Assembly (NCBI RefSeq): GCF_022811705.1
Contig: NZ_CP094528.1
Location: forward strand, 2,170,001-2,234,000
Source: Agromyces larvae
GTDB lineage: Bacteria > Actinomycetota > Actinomycetes > Actinomycetales > Microbacteriaceae
Direction: 5' to 3'
DNA: 64,000 bases
Both the position numbers and the translations under genes were made by a program. The notes beneath the pieces are model-generated. The model had not been told where the DNA came from, made no database searches, and saw only the letters and a program-made list of their open reading frames with translations. Shown here in pieces: positions 7,825 to 16,789 of this stretch (position 1 is the stretch's first letter; each line of letters starts with the position of its first letter).

Positions 7825-8458
7825 CCGTCTTCCCCTTCTCGGCGCCGGCCGACTGCTCGGCTGCGATGAACGCGACAGGCTGGTCGCCCAAGATGCCCGA
7901 GTCCAGGTTCTGCGACGCGATGTACGGGCCGGTGCCGATCGAGTCGTCGTCGCCGTCGCCGTCGGTGTCGCCCTTGCCCCCGCCGGTCGCCTGACCCGTG
8001 CCGGGGCGGTGGCCGATGGCCCCGCCGCCGAACTGCTCGACCTCGTCGTCGCCGGCGTAGTCGCGACCGAAGAACTCGGCCATGTCTTCGGCCTTCTCTT
8101 CACCGGCGGCGACCCGGCGGCCGAGGCCGCCGGTGTTGCCGCGCACCGCGCCGACGGCCTGCTCACGCTGCTTGAAGCCCTTGCCGATGCCCGACTCGGT
8201 CGCGGTGTAGGTGGTGTCGGCCGCCATGAGTCCGTGCTGGAGGCCGGTGAGCGCCAAACGGACCTGGCCGGCGAGCGTCTGGAAGGCCGCCCAGTTCTGA
8301 CCGAACTTGTCGGCGTCCTCGCCGACCCAGGTCACATCGACGGCGCGCGAGACCGCGCTGTCGACCTGTGCCAGGTTGGAGTCGAACGTCGCCACGACGG
8401 TGCCGATCAGCGCGGCGACCTCGCTCAGCCGATCTGCGCGAACTCTGAAGGTGACCAT
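7817..8458 (-). CDS. WXG100-like protein with acidic C-terminal extension
   Basis: 213 residues. The first hundred or so form a WXG100-like helical hairpin with WVG at about residue 44 (VDVTWVGEDADKF). After this comes a flexible Gly-rich tail with a DTDGDGDDD segment that resembles the Asp-rich calcium-binding loops of thrombospondin-3/dockerin repeats; that is a resemblance only. The tail ends in a predicted ordered block (IGTGPYIASQNLDSG). It begins 90 nt after the hairpin-bearing gap that follows the first WXG100 gene and overlaps the next gene by 8 nt. It is probably a type VII substrate or targeting partner of the toxin. Confidence 0.8.
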   Translation of the reverse strand: MVTFRVRADRLSEVAALIGTVVATFDSNLAQVDSAVSRAVDVTWVGEDADKFGQNWAAFQTLAGQVRLALTGLQHGLMAADTTYTATESGIGKGFKQREQAVGAVRGNTGGLGRRVAAGEEKAEDMAEFFGRDYAGDDEVEQFGGGAIGHRPGTGQATGGGKGDTDGDGDDDSIGTGPYIASQNLDSGILGDQPVAFIAAEQSAGAEKGKTDV

Positions 8459-8489
8459 TTCGGCCCTCTCACTCGATGCCAGTCAGGGC

Positions 8490-8520
8490 GGGTGCCGGCG
8501 GCGCGACGCCGTCGGCACCC
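8490..8520 (-). terminator. Hairpin, probable attenuator after the first WXG100 gene
   Basis: A 31-nt inverted repeat with 14-nt arms (13 pairs, one mismatch) and a 3-nt loop, lying 28 nt after the stop of the 8549-8842 gene and 31 nt before the next start. There is no U-tract. A strong hairpin inside an otherwise compact operon would lower expression of the downstream toxin genes relative to the first WXG100 gene, or protect the 3' end of its mRNA. Confidence 0.55.
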
Positions 8521-8548
8521 GGTGGAACCCGGTGGAACCGGAAGGGGA

Positions 8549-8842
8549 TCAGCCGTTGAAGGTGCCGGCGATCGCGTTCTCGTTGTCTTCGTACGAGAGC
8601 GCAGCCTGGTTGAGCAGGTCGCTGATGCCCTGCAGCGACTCCTTCAGCTGGAGACCGGCCTGGTCCCACTGGGAGTACAGCTCGTTGAAGCTCTGCGACG
8701 CGGCGCCCGACCAGTCGCCCGAGACGAGACCCTCGACGAGCGACTTGAGGTTCGAGAGCTGGGACTCGATCGACTGCGAGCCGCTGGAGAGCTGGCCGGC
8801 GACGCCGGCGAGGGAGTCGGATGTGACGCGGATGTCCGCCAT
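8549..8842 (-). CDS. WXG100-family protein (ESAT-6-like)
   Basis: A 97-residue helical-hairpin protein. The WSG turn is at about residue 44 (SGDWSGAASQSF), followed by a second helix starting FNELYSQWD. ATG 8842 is preceded by a strong GGAGG site, the best ribosome site in this cluster, so it is probably the most highly translated WXG100 protein here. In the family such proteins are small secreted partners, or structural co-factors needed for the motor to open. It lies directly downstream of the FHA gene and motor gene and is followed by a strong hairpin. Confidence 0.92.
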   Translation of the reverse strand: MADIRVTSDSLAGVAGQLSSGSQSIESQLSNLKSLVEGLVSGDWSGAASQSFNELYSQWDQAGLQLKESLQGISDLLNQAALSYEDNENAIAGTFNG

Positions 8843-8975
8843 GGTGGTTCCTCCGTAAGGGATCGTGACCTGTGCGCCTGCCCCGGAGAGCGTGCTCCGA
8901 TCCGGCGCCGTGTTCACGTTAGCCGCAAACCATGTGGAATTCCGATGGGGAGGACTCCCCGTGTGGAGAACCGGG

Positions 8976-9626
8976 TCACGCCGCCCGCAGCTCGAAGCTG
9001 AGGTCGCCCAGCCAGATGCGGTCCCCGACGAGGGCGCGCACGCGCGTTCCGGCCGCCTCGAGCGGTGTCATGAGGCCCGCACGCTCGAGCCGCGACCCGT
9101 TCGCGGACCCCGCGTCGCCGACCAGCACCACGCCGTCGGCGACCTCGAGGAACAGGTGCACGCGCGAGACCGATCGCGTGTCGTCCTGCACCTCGACTGC
9201 TCGGGCGCCCATCGCGAGCGCCGTGTCGGTGGGTTTGCGCCCGATCACGGCGCTGCCCGTGACGACGACCCGCTGCCCGGTCGAGAACGCGAGCTCCACC
9301 CGCTCGACGGGCGCGGGCTGCGCGGGCGCCGGCGCGGGCTGCGCCACCGCGTGGTCGGCCCCGGCCTGCTGCCACGGCAGCGAGCGGGGCAACGGGATCG
9401 GCTCGATGCTCGGGCGCGCGGGCGAAGCGGCCGCCGCTGCGGCGGCTGCGGCGGGCTGCTGCGGCTGTCCGGCGGGCGGAACGGCGGCGGGCGGCTGGCC
9501 GAACTGCGGCGGGGCGGGCGGGCGCTGCGGCTCGTTCGCCTGCGGGATGAGCTGACCGCACTGCACGCAGTACATGCTGTTCGGCTGCAGCGTCGCGTCG
9601 CAGTACACGCAGTGGGCTGATGCCAC
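8976..9626 (-). CDS. Zinc-ribbon and FHA domain protein
   Basis: 216 residues, start GTG 9626 with GAAGGGAG upstream. An N-terminal zinc ribbon has C6/C9 and C20/C23 (CVYC, CVQC). A Pro/Ala/Gln-rich linker of about 70 residues follows. The C-terminal FHA domain (about 115-215) has the usual GRKPTD, SVSRVHL and ANGSRLE blocks that bind phosphothreonine. FHA proteins tie type VII machines to Ser/Thr kinases; here the gene sits between the motor and the first WXG100 gene, so it probably regulates or scaffolds export. No kinase gene lies in the window. Confidence 0.88.
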   Translation of the reverse strand: MASAHCVYCDATLQPNSMYCVQCGQLIPQANEPQRPPAPPQFGQPPAAVPPAGQPQQPAAAAAAAAASPARPSIEPIPLPRSLPWQQAGADHAVAQPAPAPAQPAPVERVELAFSTGQRVVVTGSAVIGRKPTDTALAMGARAVEVQDDTRSVSRVHLFLEVADGVVLVGDAGSANGSRLERAGLMTPLEAAGTRVRALVGDRIWLGDLSFELRAA

Positions 9627-9677
9627 GATGCTCCCTTCGGTTCGGGCGGGCGCCCGGGTCAGTCTACGTACTGCGGC

Positions 9678-12600
9678 TCACTGGCGGATGTCGGGGACGC
9701 GCACCGGCAGCCAGCCCGCGGGCGTCGTGAACACCGCCGACCCGGGCGTGCCCCGGCCGAGCATGAACTTCGGGATCGGCGAACCGACCGCCTGCGTTCC
9801 CAGGATCGAGGACTCGGGACGCAACACGAGCGCGCGGCGCGACCGCTTTGCCTCGACGACCGGCCCGCCGAACAGCCCCGACAGCGACTCGGAGTCGGCG
9901 GCCACGAGGAACGTGGACTGGTGCTTCACGCCCGTCAGCGCGTGCTCGATGGGCGCATTCTTGAACACCTCCGCGTCGTCGACGACGATCGTCACGTGGT
10001 CGCCGAGCCCCTCGAGCGCCGCCTCCAGCTCGGGCGGCGTGGTGGTCGCCGACGTGATCACCCGGATGCCGTGGCCCGCAGCGACCTCGGTGAGGATCGA
10101 ATCGCGCGTGGCGACCACGAGCAGGGGCACCTTGCGCCAGGCCAGCTGGTGCGTGATCGCCGCGAGCGCCGACGACCGACCCGACTTCCGACCGCCGGTG
10201 ACGAGCAGCCCGCCCTCGGCGGGCCAGTCGACCGTGAACCGGGAGAGCAGGTCGCCGCCGACCGCGACGACCGGGCCGTCGGCGGGCCCGGAGTCGCCGA
10301 GCGGCAGGTCGTACGCGGCGGTCAGCGCGAAGTGGCCCGGCAACGGGTCGACGCGGAACGGCTGCGGCAGTTCGGCCAGCTGCGGGAACTGGTCGAAGTG
10401 GTCGCGCACCTGCTCGACGATGCGGCGGAACGCGGCGGTCTGCACCTCGCCCGCGGTGTCGCGGACGAGGACGGCGAGCTGGGCCTCGGTTCCGGCGGCC
10501 CCGAAGAGCACGCGGCCGGGCGGCAGATCGAGCGGGATGTCACGGGCCATGATGCTGAACGCACGGTAGTCGTTGAGGTCGCGCAAGGGCAGGATGTACT
10601 GCTCGTCGATGAACGACGACACCTTGTCGCCCGAGATCGCCCGATCGCCGGTGAGCAGCACCCGCACGCCCACGGCGGGACCCTCGCGCAGCAGCCGCAT
10701 GAACTGATCGCGGAACGTCACGAGCTGATCAGGGTTCATCGTCGAGAGCATGCGCTCCCAGCCGTCGACCACGACGAGCGCGTAGGGCAGTCGGGATGCC
10801 TCGGGCGCGCTCAGTCGCTGTTCGACGATGTGGCCGACGCCCGCCGCCGACAGCACCGCCTGACGGCGGCCGAGGTCCTCGAGGAGCCGCTGCATGAGGC
10901 GCGGCAGCCGGTCGGCGTCGAGCTGGGTGACGACGGCGCCGGTGTGCGGCGCGTCGACGAGGGGCAGCAGGGCGCCGTTGCCGAAGTCGGCGACGTAGAG
11001 ATGCAGGTCGGCGGGCGAGTACTGCTGCACGATCTGCGCGAGCAGGGTGCGCAGCGCCGTGGTGCGGCCCGACATCGAACCGCCCGCGAACAGCAGGTGG
11101 GAGCCGTCTTCGACGCCCCAGGTGAGGCTGCGCTGGGACTGCTCCCCCGGCACGTCCTCGAGACCGAGCACGACATGCCCGTCGGGGATCGGCTGGTCCT
11201 GGAACTTCTCGAGCGGCAGCGTCGTGGGCAGCGGCATGAGCCACGGCGACGGGTTCTTGGGGATGCCGAGCTGCTGGGTCGCCGCGGTCACCAGGTTGAC
11301 GAGCGCACGCAGATCGGTGTCGTCGTGGTCGGTGTTCTGCGCCTGCGCGGCGACGGCGGGGTACCTGGCCGGGTAGCCGAGACGGTCCCAGGCGAGCCGG
11401 GCCTTGCGCGGCAGCACCTTCACCGCGCGCGCGATGCCGGGCCGGATGCCCGCGACGCGGGCGGTCTGGAAGGCGACCGGGGCGGCGCCCGGGCCCGTTC
11501 GCACGTACCCGCGGCCGGGGGTCGACGGGCTGATGAACGCCGCCTCGGCCGAGCCGAGGATGTCGTTCGAGTCGGTTCGATCGGTGACGCGCAGCGCCAC
11601 CCGCAGGTTGATGTTCGACTGCATCTCGGGGGTGACCACGCCGGCGGGCCGCTGGGTCGCCAGCACGAGGTTCACCCCGAGCGATCGGCCGACTCGCGCG
11701 ATGCGCACGAGCCCGTCGATGAACTCGGGCAGCTCGGTCTTGAGCTCGGCGAACTCGTCGATGACGATCATCAGCCTCGCGAGCCCGCGTCGGGCCGAGG
11801 CATCCGCGTCCTTGGCCCACGCCGCATCGACGTCCTTCGCGTTCAGGTCCCGCAGCACCTTCTCGCGGCGCTTCAGCTCGGCATCGAGCGAGGCGAGCGC
11901 GCGCTCGGTCTCGCGGGCGTCGAGGTTGGTGACCATGCCGACCGTGTGCGGCAGGCGCTCGCAGTCGGCGAACGCCGACCCGCCCTTGTAGTCGACGAGC
12001 ACGAAGTTGAGGGCATCGGGCCGGTTCGCCATCGCGAGCGACACGACGAGGGCCTGGAGGAACTCGCTCTTGCCCGAACCGGTCGTGCCGGCGACCAGCG
12101 CGTGCGGGCCGTCGCGCGAGATGTCGACCGCGAACTCGCCCTCGCCGGTCGCACCGACGACCACGAACGTGTTGCGCGGCTGCGACTGCCAGCGCCGCAC
12201 GATCGGCTCGGGGTCGTCGAGGTCGACCTTCAGCAGTTCGGCGTAGCGGACCGCGGTGGGCAGCATCGCGTCATCGCCGACGCCGCTGTTGTGCCGGATC
12301 GAGCAGAGACTGCGCGCGATCTGCTCGCAGCGCGGCACGCTCAGCCCGTCGAGCAGCACCATCGGGTGGTAGTCGTCGCCGGTCTCGACGCGGGCGACCG
12401 CCGGGTCGAACGCGTCGATCGCGACCACGCTGCGCGCCTCTTCGGGCAGCCGCGACCGGTCGTTGTCGAGTGCGATGACGTGGATGCCGTGCGCCGTGCC
12501 GTGCTCGAGCAGGGGCACCATGCCGGGCAGCATGCGGTATTCACGGGCGCCGTCGACCACGACGACGATGTCGTTGGGCGTCTCGCCGCCCCGCTGCCCG

Positions 12601-14030
12601 GCGCTGCGCATACGCTGCTCGAGTTCGACGGTGAGTTCGCGCAGTCGTTCGCGTCGCGAGTCGTCGGTGTTGCCGATCGCGGCGGGCAGCGACGATCCCC
12701 CGGCCGGCCCGCCGGGCTGGGCGTGCGGCAGCCACTGCACCCACGACCACGCCGAGTCGGCGTCGTCGGGGCAGATCACGACGAGTTCGGCGTCGCGCGG
12801 CGACCGCAGGGTCGCGTACCCGGCGACCGCGGCGCGAGCGACGCTGCGCACCGCGTCGGCCGGCCCGGCGACGCCGAGCACGCCCTTGCGCAGGTCGGGG
12901 GCGATCGGCGCGGGCGCGATGCCGACCCGGCGCGGCTGGGCGCGGTCCTTGCCGCCGCCCTCGAACCGGGCGTCGAGCTCGATCTCGCCCACGCCGATGC
13001 GGACGGCGAGCGCGTCGGCGTCGGTGCGGCGTCGCTCCCAGAGCCGGGCGAGCGGCCGGGTGGCGATGTCGCCGATCACGACGGGGTCGGGCAGCCGGTA
13101 CCAGGATTCGATGCGCTGGCGGCGGGCGAGGTCGGCGATGCGGTCGCCGGCGGCGTGGACGTCGTCGATCCAGTCCTGCTCGGTCTTCAGGCCCTTCTTC
13201 TTCGCGAGCCGGCGCTGGGTGAGGAACGACCCGATCACCATGATCGGACTGGCCGCGGCCATGATGAGCATGACGGCGCGGTTGAACAGCACCGCCATGG
13301 TGACGCCGAGCACGATCGGCATGATCGCCGACAGCCAGGGCATCGGCGAGGCGTCGTTGTCGTCGGGCTTGTCGCCGGGCAGCGAGACCACCGGCTGCAC
13401 CGCCGCGGCGCGGATCCGCGAGGGCCGGTTGAACCCGCGGTCGCCGAGCGAGTCGACGGTGAGGTCGGCGTCGGACACGGGCGCGACGCCGAGGCGCAGC
13501 ACGCTCGAGCCGACCTGCACGAGGTCGGCCGGCGCCACGACCGCGTGCCCGTCGACCCGCTCGCCGTTCACCCAGACATCGGCGCCGGGCGCCGGCGCGA
13601 TCGTGGCGGTCAGCGGGGCGGGGCGACCGTCGGCGCCGGGCGCGCCGTCGGAGACGGTGATCGCGGCGTGCAGGTCGAGCAGGGCCGGGTCGGCGATCAC
13701 GAGCGATGCGGATGCTCCGCTGCCGACGTGCACCGCGGCGCCGCGGGCGACGGGCAGCGCGTCCCCCGCGAACGGGCCTCCGACGATCTCGAGCCGGAGC
13801 GTGCCGGCGCCGAGTTCGCGGATCGACGCTGCGGCGGGCACGGTCGCGCCCGAACGCACCCCTGCATCGGCGAGCGAGGCCTCGGGGCGCGGGTCGTTCG
13901 TGAGCGCCTGCGGCGGCAGGCCGAGGGACTCGGCGACCTCGCCGACGGTGGTGGCCTCGTCGACGTCGAGCATCCAGGTGCCGGCGGCCTCGCCGCCGGC
14001 GCGATCGTCGATGGTGAGTCTCAGGCTCAT
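9678..14030 (-). CDS. Type VII secretion motor ATPase, EssC/EccC-like
   Basis: A 1450-residue membrane FtsK/SpoIIIE-family motor that recognises and exports WXG100-type substrates. Residues 1-180 form two small beta domains; the second resembles FHA, as in firmicute EssC. A transmembrane pair lies at about 232-265 (SAIMPIVLGVTMAVLF, MLIMAAASPIMVIGSF). Three ATPase domains follow. The first has a canonical Walker A, GTTGSGKS with K654, and VIDEFAEL as Walker B. The second (GGSMSGRTT, R989) and third (GGRKSGRSS, R1285) have Arg in place of the Walker Lys and are probably weak or non-hydrolysing. This pattern is common in EccC/EssC proteins, whose first ATPase drives export. No EccB, EccD, EccE, MycP, EsaA, EssA or EssB gene is recognisable nearby. 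Confidence 0.9.
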   Translation of the reverse strand: MSLRLTIDDRAGGEAAGTWMLDVDEATTVGEVAESLGLPPQALTNDPRPEASLADAGVRSGATVPAAASIRELGAGTLRLEIVGGPFAGDALPVARGAAVHVGSGASASLVIADPALLDLHAAITVSDGAPGADGRPAPLTATIAPAPGADVWVNGERVDGHAVVAPADLVQVGSSVLRLGVAPVSDADLTVDSLGDRGFNRPSRIRAAAVQPVVSLPGDKPDDNDASPMPWLSAIMPIVLGVTMAVLFNRAVMLIMAAASPIMVIGSFLTQRRLAKKKGLKTEQDWIDDVHAAGDRIADLARRQRIESWYRLPDPVVIGDIATRPLARLWERRRTDADALAVRIGVGEIELDARFEGGGKDRAQPRRVGIAPAPIAPDLRKGVLGVAGPADAVRSVARAAVAGYATLRSPRDAELVVICPDDADSAWSWVQWLPHAQPGGPAGGSSLPAAIGNTDDSRRERLRELTVELEQRMRSAGQRGGETPNDIVVVVDGAREYRMLPGMVPLLEHGTAHGIHVIALDNDRSRLPEEARSVVAIDAFDPAVARVETGDDYHPMVLLDGLSVPRCEQIARSLCSIRHNSGVGDDAMLPTAVRYAELLKVDLDDPEPIVRRWQSQPRNTFVVVGATGEGEFAVDISRDGPHALVAGTTGSGKSEFLQALVVSLAMANRPDALNFVLVDYKGGSAFADCERLPHTVGMVTNLDARETERALASLDAELKRREKVLRDLNAKDVDAAWAKDADASARRGLARLMIVIDEFAELKTELPEFIDGLVRIARVGRSLGVNLVLATQRPAGVVTPEMQSNINLRVALRVTDRTDSNDILGSAEAAFISPSTPGRGYVRTGPGAAPVAFQTARVAGIRPGIARAVKVLPRKARLAWDRLGYPARYPAVAAQAQNTDHDDTDLRALVNLVTAATQQLGIPKNPSPWLMPLPTTLPLEKFQDQPIPDGHVVLGLEDVPGEQSQRSLTWGVEDGSHLLFAGGSMSGRTTALRTLLAQIVQQYSPADLHLYVADFGNGALLPLVDAPHTGAVVTQLDADRLPRLMQRLLEDLGRRQAVLSAAGVGHIVEQRLSAPEASRLPYALVVVDGWERMLSTMNPDQLVTFRDQFMRLLREGPAVGVRVLLTGDRAISGDKVSSFIDEQYILPLRDLNDYRAFSIMARDIPLDLPPGRVLFGAAGTEAQLAVLVRDTAGEVQTAAFRRIVEQVRDHFDQFPQLAELPQPFRVDPLPGHFALTAAYDLPLGDSGPADGPVVAVGGDLLSRFTVDWPAEGGLLVTGGRKSGRSSALAAITHQLAWRKVPLLVVATRDSILTEVAAGHGIRVITSATTTPPELEAALEGLGDHVTIVVDDAEVFKNAPIEHALTGVKHQSTFLVAADSESLSGLFGGPVVEAKRSRRALVLRPESSILGTQAVGSPIPKFMLGRGTPGSAVFTTPAGWLPVRVPDIRQ

Positions 14031-14100
14031 ACGTGCTGCCTCTCTGGGAACGTCGCGGCTCGGAACCTGCCGGCTCGGCGCGTCATCGCGTCATGGAACG

Positions 14101-15285
14101 TCATCGGGCCCCCACCCGGTCGAGGGTGGCGACCAGCGGGGTGAACACGCCGGCGGTGCTGCCGTCGTGGTCGACCGGCTCGGCCGGGATCACGGCGAGC
14201 GCGACTCCGGCGGCGGCATCGGCCGCGCCCTCGGCTTCGGATGCCTCGGCGTCGGCGTCGCCGTCACCGTCGGCCGCACCGTCGGATGCTGCGCCGTCGT
14301 CGACGACGGGCGCCATCGGCACCGGCCCGGACGTGGGCAGCCCGGCATCGGCGGGCACCAGCGTCACGGACCCCCCGGCTTGCTCGCCGCCCGCGGCGAA
14401 CCGGAACGAGAACTGGTCGATCGCTCCCGAACCCGAGTACGTCGCCACACCGTCGGCACTGCACGCGACCTGGCCGTGCATGCCGCCGCCGCAGCCGACG
14501 AGCACGAGTTCGTCGCCGGCGACCGACGCGACGAGGTCGCCCAGGTCGACGGTCGCGGCGCCGCCCTCGAGGGGGGCGAAGACGTCGACCGCGACGACCG
14601 GCGGGCCCGAGGGCCGGTAGACGCCCGCGTAGACGGATGCCTCGACCGACCAGGTGCCGTAGTCGTCGGCGACGCGCACCTGCACCTCGACGGGCCCGGC
14701 GTACCCGGCCGCAGCCCGGAACACCAGGTGCGTCGGGGTCGCCCAGGCGCTGCCCGCCGCGGCCGGATCGACGCCGACCGCCTCGATCGCACCGCCCTCG
14801 GCGCACGCCGTGCACGTCAGACCGAGATCGCTGATCGGCACCCGCAGCAGCGACCCGGCGGCCACGGGCTGCGCGGCCTGCGAGGGACGCAGCACCGGGG
14901 CATCCGGCTTCGCGAGCGAGACGAGGTACTCGACCGTCATGCCCACCTCGCCGTTGGTGAACGGCACCTGCAGGCGCGTGAGGCCCGCGTCGGGGTCGTA
15001 CTCGGGCGCGGCGAGGTCGATCGCCTCCTCGGTGCAGCCCACCACGAGCGGACTCGCGCCGGTCACCGCCGCGCAGTCGGCGATGCGCCACGGTGCGGCG
15101 GGGGTGATCTGCTCGGTGCCCAGATACGGGATCGCGATCGTCGTCGGCGCGGCGGGAGCCGGGGCATCCGACGGCTGCTCGGCCGCGAACGCGAGCCCAC
15201 CGCCCGGGCCGAACGAGCCGGACGCGGCGAGCGCGAGCAGCACCGCGGCCAGTGCCGCACCGTGCCGGATCCGTCGCCGCACCAT
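14101..15285 (-). CDS. Secreted Ig-like protein of the T7SS locus
   Basis: 394 residues with a Sec signal peptide (RRRIRHG, then a hydrophobic core ALAAVLLALAASGSF and an A-x-A site near LAFAAE). ATG 15285 has GAGAGGAG upstream. The body is beta-rich with paired cysteines (ADCAAV...VVGC, LTCTAC, VGCGGG...VAC) and repeated Ig/cadherin-like strands. It ends in an acidic Ala/Asp-rich tail with no membrane anchor or LPxTG. As the first gene of the minus-strand cluster, 70 nt ahead of the motor gene, it could be an envelope part of the export path replacing missing EccB/EccE-like parts. I cannot assign a family. Confidence 0.7.
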   Translation of the reverse strand: MVRRRIRHGAALAAVLLALAASGSFGPGGGLAFAAEQPSDAPAPAAPTTIAIPYLGTEQITPAAPWRIADCAAVTGASPLVVGCTEEAIDLAAPEYDPDAGLTRLQVPFTNGEVGMTVEYLVSLAKPDAPVLRPSQAAQPVAAGSLLRVPISDLGLTCTACAEGGAIEAVGVDPAAAGSAWATPTHLVFRAAAGYAGPVEVQVRVADDYGTWSVEASVYAGVYRPSGPPVVAVDVFAPLEGGAATVDLGDLVASVAGDELVLVGCGGGMHGQVACSADGVATYSGSGAIDQFSFRFAAGGEQAGGSVTLVPADAGLPTSGPVPMAPVVDDGAASDGAADGDGDADAEASEAEGAADAAAGVALAVIPAEPVDHDGSTAGVFTPLVATLDRVGAR

Positions 15286-15390
15286 GCTCCTCTCGAGGGC
15301 GCCCGAGACCCGCGCGGACACCGATATAGCATGGTACGCGGTCGGCTCGCCCGACCCCGCATCCCTGCATCCACCCCCGGAGGACGAGCG

Positions 15391-15948
15391 ATGGTCGACC
15401 GCATCATGCCTTCGGCGCCCGCCGAGCGCGGCGTCATCGGCCACGGCGCCGGCCAGCCCGCACTCGGCGCGCGCGCCGGATCGCGCTCGCTCGGCGGCGG
15501 GGCCGCGGTGCTCCCCGAGCTCGCCGCGGCGCCGGCGCGCGAACGGCGCTGGTGGAAGCATCCGGCCTTCATCGTGTCGATGATCCTCACCGTGCTCGCC
15601 CTGGGCGCCGCGGTCGCCTGGTGGATCGTCTCGGTCGTGACCGATTCGTCCGTGCGCGTCGACGGGCTGTCGATCTCGCTCGAGGGCGGCAACCTGCACC
15701 TCGACTGGGGCGGGCCCGACGCCGAGTACGCGCTGTTCGCGGTCGCCGCCGACGGCACCGCGACCGATCTCACCCAACTCGTCGTCGCCAGCACCGAAGC
15801 GTGGATCCCCTCGGCCCTCGGGCTCTACGACGACGCGACCTGCTTCGTCGTGCGGCCCGCGCAGGTGTCGGGCGAGGTGACGCTCGACGCGGCGACCCTG
15901 CAGTCGCAGGGCGGCGCCGGCGCGTGCGTGTCCGACGCGGGCGCGTGA
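15391..15948 (+). CDS. Single-pass membrane protein, unknown function
   Basis: 185 residues from ATG 15391 (GGAGG nearby). An N-terminal cytoplasmic segment of about 55 residues leads to one transmembrane helix (FIVSMILTVLALGAAVAWWIV). An extracellular beta domain follows (ISLEGGNLHLDWGGPDAEYALFAV) with two cysteines (ATCFVV, GACVSD) that could form a disulfide. It is divergent from the T7SS-like cluster, sharing a 105-nt gap that holds an AT-rich TATAGCATGGTA patch. Its stop overlaps the next start (TGATG), so it forms an operon with the lipoprotein gene. A role as an envelope accessory to the export machine is possible. Confidence 0.65.
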   Translation: MVDRIMPSAPAERGVIGHGAGQPALGARAGSRSLGGGAAVLPELAAAPARERRWWKHPAFIVSMILTVLALGAAVAWWIVSVVTDSSVRVDGLSISLEGGNLHLDWGGPDAEYALFAVAADGTATDLTQLVVASTEAWIPSALGLYDDATCFVVRPAQVSGEVTLDAATLQSQGGAGACVSDAGA

Positions 15949-16751
15949 TGCGCGGCCCCAGGTTCGGGAGCGCTCGGCCCGGCGGCGCCGGGTTCCGCGG
16001 CGCCCGGCTCGGCGGCGCGGTCGCGGCGATCGCGATCGCGGCGCTGCTGAGCGGATGCTCCGGCAGCGCGCAACCCGCACCCGCACCGCCGGCCGGCATC
16101 GACCTCGAGGGTTTCGACGGATCGAGCGGCAACGGGCTGTGGCTGGGCTCGAGCGAGGCGATCGAGGCCGAACTGCTCGGCGCCGTGCGCAACGCCGGGC
16201 CGGTGCACCTGACCGGTTCGATGACCGAGCTCGTCGCGCCCGACGACCCGACGGAGGACGCGTACCGCGGCCGGACCCTCACGGTCGACTACCGCGGCCG
16301 CGCCGACGCGTTCGATGCGCGGGTGAACGCCGGCGATCAGCAGGTGCGCGTCGTGGCATCCGCCGGCGAAGCCCGCATCCTCGGCAACGCCGACTGGGCC
16401 GCAGCGACCGGCGCACCCGAGACCGCCGATTCGGTGGTGTGCACGGTGGGATCCGGCCCGCTGCTGGAGCGCCTCGCACCGTTGCTCTCGCCGCCCGACC
16501 TCATCGGCGCGCTGCTCGAGGGGCAGTCGCTCAGCGTGGCCGAACCCGCGGGCGACGTCGACACGCTGCAGGTCGTCGTCGGCACCGAGGATGCGGCGCT
16601 GGGCGTGCTCGTGGTCGAACGGTTCGGCCCGCCGCTGCCCCGGTCGTTCACCGCGGCCGACGGCAGCGGCGACGGCTCGTTCGTGTTCGAGGGCTGGGGC
16701 GAGGCGCCCGACCTCGACGCGTCGCTCGCCGAGCTGCCCTGCTCGGGCTGA
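15948..16751 (+). CDS. Predicted lipoprotein, LolA/LppX-like fold possible
   Basis: 267 residues. The N-terminus has a signal sequence ending in the lipobox LLSGC (C37), so it is predicted to be lipid-anchored on the outer face of the membrane. The mature part alternates beta strands (LTVDYRGRADAFDARVN, QQVRVVASAGEARILGN), recalling the half-barrel of LolA/LppX lipoproteins; this is a fold guess. Its start overlaps the stop of the upstream membrane-protein gene by one base, so the two are co-translated. It is convergent with the gene at 16790. Confidence 0.7.
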   Translation: MRGPRFGSARPGGAGFRGARLGGAVAAIAIAALLSGCSGSAQPAPAPPAGIDLEGFDGSSGNGLWLGSSEAIEAELLGAVRNAGPVHLTGSMTELVAPDDPTEDAYRGRTLTVDYRGRADAFDARVNAGDQQVRVVASAGEARILGNADWAAATGAPETADSVVCTVGSGPLLERLAPLLSPPDLIGALLEGQSLSVAEPAGDVDTLQVVVGTEDAALGVLVVERFGPPLPRSFTAADGSGDGSFVFEGWGEAPDLDASLAELPCSG

Positions 16752-16789
16752 GCGTCTGGCCGGCCGGAACCCGCCGCCGCGACGCCCGC

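Noticed and set aside
9921..14144. 1407-codon plus-strand open frame opposite the motor gene
   Set aside because: A mirror of the EssC/EccC gene: His/Arg/Asp/Val-rich with no motifs. The minus strand has Walker motifs and membrane helices.
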